Source of the DNA: Paenibacillus pasadenensis
Lineage (GTDB): Bacteria; Bacillota; Bacilli; Paenibacillales; Paenibacillaceae
Direction: 5' to 3'
Assembly (NCBI RefSeq): GCF_023715725.1
Contig: NZ_JAMBOT010000002.1
Coordinates: forward strand, 1-64,000
Length of the DNA stretch: 64,000 bases
In this document: one piece after another, positions 57,916-64,000 of the stretch
Numbering within the stretch: position 1 is the stretch's first letter
How the letters are laid out: each line of letters opens with the position of its first letter
Notes under the pieces: model-generated
The model's input: the letters and a program-made list of their open reading frames with translations, nothing else
What the model was told of the DNA's origin: nothing
The model's database searches: none
Position numbers and translations under genes: made by a program

Positions 57916-60900
57916 ATGACAACGATGGAATCCTACGTCAAGGCAGCTCGGCAGTTGGCCTTGATTCAAGATACGGCCAGGGGGCGCTCGCCGGGCCGGC
58001 AGCGAAAGACGCTTGCAAGACAGCTTCGTTCCATGCAGGAATTTGCGGAACAGCTGCGGCTGGCCAGCTCTCCGGGCTGCGCCCAGCCCGCTGCGGAATG
58101 GCTGCTCGATCATGCCGAATTCATTGAGGAGCAGGGGTATCACGCCCAAATGGAGCTGCGTGAAGGTGGTCTCAACAGACTTCCTTGGATTCGCCGCTCC
58201 GGACATACGCGCGTTGAGGCGATTTGCGACGGATACCTGGATGCGGCTTCCGGGCAGTACACACTCCAGACATTCCGCGCGTTTATCGATGCGTATCAAG
58301 AAGTATCCGTGCTCTCAATGGCGGAAACATGGTCGCTGCCGCTGGCCCTGCGCTGCTGCGTTTTTCGGCGGCTGTCGGAAGTATTCCGCGAAGTGCGTCA
58401 GCGCCATGACACCTGCATGAACGTCGAGGGCATGCTGCGAAACGCGATTTTGCCGGGCGGACGGCCCAATGCGGTTACATTAACGGAGGCGCTCGACCGG
58501 TCTGGCAGAGATGTTGCGCTGTCTGGGGCAGTCATCGCCCATCTCGTGTCGCGGCTTTCGGAATGGGCGGATGATTCCGAGGAGGTCCGCCGCTGGCTGC
58601 TGCTGCGTCTTGATAACGGCAGCGAAAGCCTGGCGAGGCTCAACGCCTACGAAACCCGGCTCCAGGCTTCCTACCAGATGGAGGCGGGCCGGCTGATCGG
58701 CAGCCTAAGAGCAGTAGAGCGGACAGCCTGGGAGAGAGAGCTGGAGGCGTTCAGCTTCACCGAGCGTGTTCTGCGGTCGGAGGAAAGCGGCATGTACAGC
58801 CAGCTGGACTCTGTCAGCCGGGCGACGCTTCGCTCCGCAGCTGCGCGCCTCGCTGCGCGGCTGGGACTGCCGGAGAAGCTTGTCGCCGAGTATGCGGTCA
58901 AGCTGGCCGCAGAGGAGCTGCGTGTTTGGCGGGGCGGCGCTACTGATTCACAGACGGCCGCAGCGCCGCTTCCTCCCCGCTCCGCCTACGCTGCGTTTTA
59001 TTTGCTGGAACCGGAGGGCAGACATAAGCTGCAGGGCGCGGTAAACAGCGCGGTACGCTCGCGCCGGCTGCCGGAGAGCGGCCTGATGCGCAGGCGGACA
59101 GGCGTTTATCTGTCCATGCTCGGTCTGTTTTTCCTTGTGCTGGCCGCAGGTCTGATGTTTGTCGCCGGAAGCGCAGGCGCTGCGCTCCCGTTCTGGGGCT
59201 GGGCGCTTGCGGGAGCTTTGCTGCTGCTGCCTGCCTCCGAATGGGCCGTCGCACTGCTGCATGGCCTGATCGGCCGTTCCATGCCGACCCGTCCGCTGCT
59301 CCGGTACGACTTTGCATCCGGAGTGCCGGAAGCAGCGGAGACGATGATTGTCATTCCGGTCATCTGGTCGAGCACGGACGAGGTGAGGGAGCTGGCCAAA
59401 CGTCTGGAGCTGCATTATTTGGCCAATCGGGACGAGCGGTTTCACTTTGCGCTGCTTGGCGACTTCGCGGATGCTGGCGAGCAGGAAACGGATGGCGACC
59501 GGGGCCTTGTTGAAGAAGCTATACGGTTAATCCGCAAACTGAACGAAACCTACAGCGGCCAAGGCGGCAGCACGTTTCATCTGCTGCAGCGCGAGCGCGT
59601 ATGGAACGAGTCCGAAGGCGTCTGGATGGGCTGGGAGCGCAAACGCGGCAAAGTGGTCGAGTTTGCCAGGCTGCTCGGCGGCGAGGGCGGCACGGGCTTC
59701 AAACATGCGGAATCGGATCGCTCTGTTTACAGCCGCATCGCCTATGTCATTACGCTGGACGCCGACACGCAGCTGCCGATTGGCAGCGCGCAGCGTATGG
59801 TGGGCACGATGCATCTGCCCTATAACGCGCCTCGGCTTAACCGCAGCGGCACAAGAGTCAGCGAAGGTTACGCCGTTTTACAGCCGAGAATCGCCATTAG
59901 CGGCGAATCCGCCGCCCGCTCCCGACTGGCGGCGCTATGGGCCGGCAATCCCGGTATCGACCCGTATGCGTTTGCCGTGTCCGATCCTTATCAGGACGGG
60001 GTAGGACAAGGTATTTTTACGGGCAAAGGAATCTTTCACGCCGGAGTATTCCGCGAGCTGCTAAGCAGCCGCATTCCCGACAACACAGTGCTTAGCCATG
60101 ATCTGCTGGAAGGCGGCTTTCTGCGCAGCGGGCTGCTGTCCGACATCGAGCTGGTGGACGGGCATCCCGCTACATTTTACTCTTGGCAGCTGCGGCTGCA
60201 TCGCTGGGTGCGCGGCGACTGGCAGCTGCTCTGCTGGCTGAAAAAGCAGGTGCGCGACTGCGCAGGAACGCCAAGGCCGGTTGATCTGGGCGCGATAACG
60301 CGCTGGCAGATTATCGATAACATGCGGCGGAGCCTTGTTCCGCCGGGCTTGTTTCTGATTGTTCTGCTTTCGCCGGTGCTTCCTGCCGGTACAAGAACGG
60401 CGCTGCTTGCGGCCGCGCTGCTTACAGCCGCTCTGCCGGCTCTGCAATCGCTGCTGGCTCCTGTATATATTTTGCGCCATCCCGGCCGCTTCGGAGCGGC
60501 GCTGCTGCAATCGCTGCTGACGATTGTCATGCTGCCTCACCAGACGGCGCTCATGATCGACGCGATAGTCCGCACCCTTTACCGCACCGGATTCAGCCGC
60601 AAAAATTTGCTGGAATGGACTACCGCCGCAGATGCGGACCGCTCCTCCGGCCGAAGGCTGCTTGCTTTTCACGGAGCGGGCGCGGTTCTGAGCCTGCTGC
60701 CGCCGGCCTTGTCGCTTGGCGCAGCAGTGCTCGGCGGCTGGCTAGCCCTTTACATGCTGTTAACCGTAGTGTGGCTGGCCGCGCCGGTTCTGGCTGCTTA
60801 TTTGAACGGCAAACCGGCGGTTAAGGACGCCGTGCCTACGGCGGAACAGGCGGAAGAGCTGCGGGCGCTTGCGGGCAGCATATGGGCTTATTACGCCGAC

Positions 60901-63900
60901 TATGCCGGCGAGCAGGACAACTGGCTGCCGCCGGACAATGTGCAGCTGGAGCCGGACCGGGGAGCGGCTCACCGCACCTCGCCGACGAACATCGGCTTGA
61001 TGCTGGCGTGTACGGTTACCGCGAGAGATTTTGGCTTCATCGGCACCGCCGAAATGGTGGAGCGGATGAGTCGGACGATGGACGCGCTGGAGCGGATGGA
61101 GCGCTGGAACGGCCATCTTTTCAACTGGTATGAAACGACGACCCTGAATCCTCTGTACCCGCGGTACGTGTCTACTGTCGATTCCGGCAATCTGGTCGCC
61201 TATCTCATAGCCGCCCGCCAAGGGGTCATGGAGCATATGGACCAGGAAACCGGGGACGGCTCCAGCTGGCGGGAGGTAGGCTCGAGGCTGCTGGAGCGGC
61301 TGGACGCCTTTGTGCGGGAAACGGACTTCCGTCCCTTGTACAACAGCGAGTCCGGGCTGCTGGCGCTTGGTTATCATGCGGATCAGAACAGGCGCGACGA
61401 TATTTTGTATGATCTGCTTGCTTCCGAAGCCCGGCAGGCAAGCTTTCTGGCGATTGCGCAGGGGCAGCTTCCGGCTTCGCACTGGTTCAAGCTTGGCCGG
61501 GGGCTGACCCGCGTCGGGCGGCGTCCGGCGCTGCTTAGCTGGTCCGGCACGATGTTCGAGTACCTAATGCCAGCTTTGCTCATGCGCACGTACAAGGGCT
61601 CGCTCTGGGACAGCACTTACCGCGCCGTCGTGGAGAGACAGAAGCAATACGCCAGCGAAAAAGGCGTGCCTTACGGCATATCCGAATCGGGCTATTACGC
61701 GTTCGATTACGATATGAACTATCAATATCGCGCTTTTGGCGTGCCGGGGCTTGGCTTTCAGCGCGGCCTCGACAAGGAGCTTGTTCTCGCGCCGTATGCG
61801 GCGGTGATGGCGCTGCCTTGGGATCTGGACGAAGGGATGGACAATCTGGAGCTTTACGAGCAGATGGGGGCCAGAGGAAAATACGGCTTTTATGAAGCCG
61901 TGGACTACAATCCGTCCCGGATGCCGGACGGCTCCGAATACAGAGTTGTGCGCAGTTTCATGGCGCATCATCAGGGCATGAGCCTGATGACGCTGGGCAA
62001 TCTGCTGCTTGAGCGCACGATGGTGGACCGCTTCCATGCCGATCCGCGCGTGGAAGCGGCGGAGCTTATTTTGCAGGAGCGGCTGCCGGACAAAGCGGCG
62101 GTTATCGCGCCGCAGGCTCTAAAGTCAGGTTCGGCGCGGACCGCTCCTTCAGAGGAAGCGCACCAGGGCCGCGAGTTCAACCATCCTGTTACGCCTTCGC
62201 CGGAAGTATGCGTCCTGTCGAACGGCTCGTTTACTTCCGCTGTTACTGCGGCGGGCAGCGGCCTCATCCGCAGCGAAGGCGTGTCGCTTACCCGCTGGAA
62301 GGAAGATGCGCTGACAGACAGCTACGGTCCTGCCGTATATATTCGCGATTTGCACGGAGATAAGGTGTGGTCGCCGAGTTTATATCCCGTTGGCGATATG
62401 GAGGACGGCGGCGCGCCGTATTTGACCCGGTTCCGGCCGGATAAGGCTGTTTTTCAAAGAGTGGTTAACGGAATTTCAGCGGAAATGGAGCTGTTCGTTG
62501 CGCCGGAGCATCCGGCGGAACTCCGTGTCATAACGCTGCGGAACGAGAGCAGTGAAACACGGCTGCTAGAAATAACCACGTATTTAGAGCTGGCGCTGGC
62601 GCCGCCATCCGTAGACGATGCGCATCCTGCGTTCAGCAAGCTGTTTGTGCAAACGTCGCATGACGAAGCGAGCGGAGCGCTGCTCGCCTGGAGGCGTCCG
62701 CGCTCGCCGGAGGAGAAGCCGCTATGGGCTGTTCATATGCTGCATGCAGGCTCCGAAGCGGTTGGACCGGCGGAGTACGAGACGGACCGGGCCCGGTTTA
62801 TCGGGCGCGGCTATTCTCTGGCATCGCCGCGATGCGCAGGAGAGCGGCTGAGCGGCTCCACCGGAGCCGTGCTCGACCCGGCATTTGTGATGAGGCGCAA
62901 AATCCGCCTTGAGCCCGGAGAGAGGGCTTCGTTGACTGCGGTCAGCGGCATGGCCTCCTCGCGGGGCGAGGCGCTGCAGCTGCTGCGCGAGCTGCTTGCT
63001 CCGGGCAAGCGGGAATCCGCTGAAGAAATGGCATGGACGCTGAGCGCGATTGCGATGCGCCAGCATGGCATGAGCGCTGCTGAAGCCGCCTCCATGCAGC
63101 AGCTGGCGGGCCGGATTTTATATACGCCGCCGCTGTCCAAGGAGCGGGCTGCGGCTGTGCAGGCCAACCGGCTCGGCCAGCCGGGGCTGTGGGCACTCGG
63201 GCTTTCCGGCGATCTGCCAATCGTTCTGATGAGGGTCGGCGACACATCGGACATGGCGTTTGCGCGCCGGGTCATTAACGGACACGGCTATTTGAGAAGG
63301 CTGGGCATCGCCTTTGACCTGGTGCTGCTGAACGAGAGCGGCGAAGGATATCAGCAGGAGCTGCAGGATGCGCTGCAGCAGGCAGTTGGTGCCGCAGCCT
63401 CCTATCCGCCTTTTACAGTCGGCGGAGGCATGTATCCTATCGCTTCTTCCCGGCTGACAGCGGAGCAGGCGGTGCTGCTCGACACGGCGGCAAGGGTAAC
63501 GCTGCGGGCTGACGGGCCGAGTCTTGCTGCACAGCTTCGCGTCCGGGCGGAGGAATTGGCGGCTGCCGGCTTGCAGCCGGGAGCACCGCAAACCTTTGCA
63601 GCAGGCGATAACATCGAATCGGCATTTCGCGCTGCCGCAGCCGAAATGCCGATTGCCGGCGGATTGCTGGAGGATAAGCTGGAGATGGGTTTAGCGGATG
63701 CAACCGACGCAGCTAGGCCTGCACGCAGCCGCAAAAAAACGCCTCTTGCCGTCCTGCCGCTTGAGCCGGAAGCGGAACCGCTGCTCTTTTTCAACGGATG
63801 GGGCGGTTTTACGGCGGATACGGGAAATTACGCGGTTCGGCTGAGGCCAGGCGAGCCGCTGGCGGTGCCGTGGAGCAACGTCATGGCAAATCCGAAGTTT

Positions 63901-64000
63901 GGCACGCTTGTCACGGAACGGGGAACCGGTTATTCCTGGTGGAGCAACAGCCGCGAATTCAAGCTAAGCCCCTGGTCGAACGATCCCGTTCTGGACGCTC
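57916..64000 (+). CDS. Cyclic beta-1,2-glucan synthase-like protein (NdvB type), cut by window end
   Basis: The frame opens at ATG 57916 (AGGGGGACTC upstream) and has no stop through base 64000: 2028 codons visible. N-terminal helical domain (LSMAETWSLPLALRCCVFRR, EYAVKLAAEELRVWRG). Membrane helices near 396-440 flank the glycosyltransferase-84 core: TMIVIPVIWSSTDEVRELA (from about 476), DADTQLP (Asp615/617), GKGIFHAGVF, LSHDLLEGGFLRSGLLSD and WQLRLHRWVRGDWQLL (Q/R-W motif from 757). More helices at about 810-880. A glucoamylase-like domain follows (YGISESGYYAFDYDMNYQYR, SFMAHHQGMSLMTLGNLLLE) and then a GH94-type phosphorylase region (VCVLSNGSFTSAVTAAGSGL, near the edge NPKFGTLVTERGTGYSWWSN). 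NdvB proteins make and cyclise beta-1,2-glucan and are about 2800 residues, so roughly a quarter lies beyond the window. Confidence 0.9.
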   Translation, partial: MTTMESYVKAARQLALIQDTARGRSPGRQRKTLARQLRSMQEFAEQLRLASSPGCAQPAAEWLLDHAEFIEEQGYHAQMELREGGLNRLPWIRRSGHTRVEAICDGYLDAASGQYTLQTFRAFIDAYQEVSVLSMAETWSLPLALRCCVFRRLSEVFREVRQRHDTCMNVEGMLRNAILPGGRPNAVTLTEALDRSGRDVALSGAVIAHLVSRLSEWADDSEEVRRWLLLRLDNGSESLARLNAYETRLQASYQMEAGRLIGSLRAVERTAWERELEAFSFTERVLRSEESGMYSQLDSVSRATLRSAAARLAARLGLPEKLVAEYAVKLAAEELRVWRGGATDSQTAAAPLPPRSAYAAFYLLEPEGRHKLQGAVNSAVRSRRLPESGLMRRRTGVYLSMLGLFFLVLAAGLMFVAGSAGAALPFWGWALAGALLLLPASEWAVALLHGLIGRSMPTRPLLRYDFASGVPEAAETMIVIPVIWSSTDEVRELAKRLELHYLANRDERFHFALLGDFADAGEQETDGDRGLVEEAIRLIRKLNETYSGQGGSTFHLLQRERVWNESEGVWMGWERKRGKVVEFARLLGGEGGTGFKHAESDRSVYSRIAYVITLDADTQLPIGSAQRMVGTMHLPYNAPRLNRSGTRVSEGYAVLQPRIAISGESAARSRLAALWAGNPGIDPYAFAVSDPYQDGVGQGIFTGKGIFHAGVFRELLSSRIPDNTVLSHDLLEGGFLRSGLLSDIELVDGHPATFYSWQLRLHRWVRGDWQLLCWLKKQVRDCAGTPRPVDLGAITRWQIIDNMRRSLVPPGLFLIVLLSPVLPAGTRTALLAAALLTAALPALQSLLAPVYILRHPGRFGAALLQSLLTIVMLPHQTALMIDAIVRTLYRTGFSRKNLLEWTTAADADRSSGRRLLAFHGAGAVLSLLPPALSLGAAVLGGWLALYMLLTVVWLAAPVLAAYLNGKPAVKDAVPTAEQAEELRALAGSIWAYYADYAGEQDNWLPPDNVQLEPDRGAAHRTSPTNIGLMLACTVTARDFGFIGTAEMVERMSRTMDALERMERWNGHLFNWYETTTLNPLYPRYVSTVDSGNLVAYLIAARQGVMEHMDQETGDGSSWREVGSRLLERLDAFVRETDFRPLYNSESGLLALGYHADQNRRDDILYDLLASEARQASFLAIAQGQLPASHWFKLGRGLTRVGRRPALLSWSGTMFEYLMPALLMRTYKGSLWDSTYRAVVERQKQYASEKGVPYGISESGYYAFDYDMNYQYRAFGVPGLGFQRGLDKELVLAPYAAVMALPWDLDEGMDNLELYEQMGARGKYGFYEAVDYNPSRMPDGSEYRVVRSFMAHHQGMSLMTLGNLLLERTMVDRFHADPRVEAAELILQERLPDKAAVIAPQALKSGSARTAPSEEAHQGREFNHPVTPSPEVCVLSNGSFTSAVTAAGSGLIRSEGVSLTRWKEDALTDSYGPAVYIRDLHGDKVWSPSLYPVGDMEDGGAPYLTRFRPDKAVFQRVVNGISAEMELFVAPEHPAELRVITLRNESSETRLLEITTYLELALAPPSVDDAHPAFSKLFVQTSHDEASGALLAWRRPRSPEEKPLWAVHMLHAGSEAVGPAEYETDRARFIGRGYSLASPRCAGERLSGSTGAVLDPAFVMRRKIRLEPGERASLTAVSGMASSRGEALQLLRELLAPGKRESAEEMAWTLSAIAMRQHGMSAAEAASMQQLAGRILYTPPLSKERAAAVQANRLGQPGLWALGLSGDLPIVLMRVGDTSDMAFARRVINGHGYLRRLGIAFDLVLLNESGEGYQQELQDALQQAVGAAASYPPFTVGGGMYPIASSRLTAEQAVLLDTAARVTLRADGPSLAAQLRVRAEELAAAGLQPGAPQTFAAGDNIESAFRAAAAEMPIAGGLLEDKLEMGLADATDAARPARSRKKTPLAVLPLEPEAEPLLFFNGWGGFTADTGNYAVRLRPGEPLAVPWSNVMANPKFGTLVTERGTGYSWWSNSREFKLSPWSNDPVLDA

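Overview
The window looks like chromosome of a GC-rich, endospore-forming Bacillota bacterium, most likely Paenibacillus or a close relative. Support: strong AGGAGG-type ribosome binding sites, frequent TTG/GTG starts, a T-box leader before pheST, spore-coat gene families (CotH, CotF-like, CotS, glycosyltransferase), a Spo0E-like protein, MutS2, EcsAB, a CheX-type phosphatase, and a cyclic beta-1,2-glucan synthase-like giant. Genus is inferred from gene content only.

Layout. 1-1.9 kb: end of a 5-oxoproline catabolism operon (pxpC tail, frameshifted pxpA, a gamma-glutamylcyclotransferase-like gene overlapping it by 4 nt). 2-6.2 kb: a copper-type membrane protein with two CopC domains, then a histidine kinase and LuxR-type response regulator. 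6.2-10.3 kb: spaced AT-rich repeats, a promoter, a Phe T-box and pheS-pheT. 10.9-14.7 kb: a ZapA-like cell-division domain fused to about 1150 residues of coiled coil. 14.8-19.5 kb: CuA-like lipoprotein, small membrane proteins, mutS2, a zinc-ribbon protein. 19.5-26.1 kb: MFS transporter, spore-coat genes, alaR-alaT-like pair, Spo0E-like gene. 26.3-30.5 kb: cobalamin adenosyltransferase, RluA synthase, ArsC/Spx-like protein, aminotransferase, 5'-3' exonuclease.

30.5-33.4 kb is an AT-rich acquired island: a methyltransferase and a Nudix hydrolase each followed by the same GCTAAC...GTTAG hairpin, a pseudogene with an in-frame stop, and remnants of IS30- and IS5-type transposases. 33.5-40.2 kb: a chemoreceptor, then a spore-coat polysaccharide cluster resembling ytcA-ytcB-cotSA-cotS. 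40.3-47.6 kb: small hypothetical and GNAT genes, a divergent HPr kinase-like gene, a 1242-residue protein with exactly 72 consecutive decapeptides followed by eleven 25-residue coiled-coil repeats, and a DUF445 membrane protein. 47.6-55.1 kb: two minus-strand small genes, an HRDC protein behind a leader terminator, cheX, an SDR, a DEAD-box helicase and ecsAB. 55.5-64 kb: a minus-strand aminotransferase divergent from an AraC regulator, then a cyclic glucan synthase-like gene that runs off the window.

The most unusual items are the 72-decapeptide fibre-like protein, the ZapA-giant-coil fusion, and a 155-165 bp dispersed element present twice (27.8 and 47.7 kb) whose stem shows compensatory base changes, suggesting a structured RNA or small mobile element. 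Two single-base frameshifts (pxpA and a 41-codon minus-strand gene) may be real mutations or sequencing errors.
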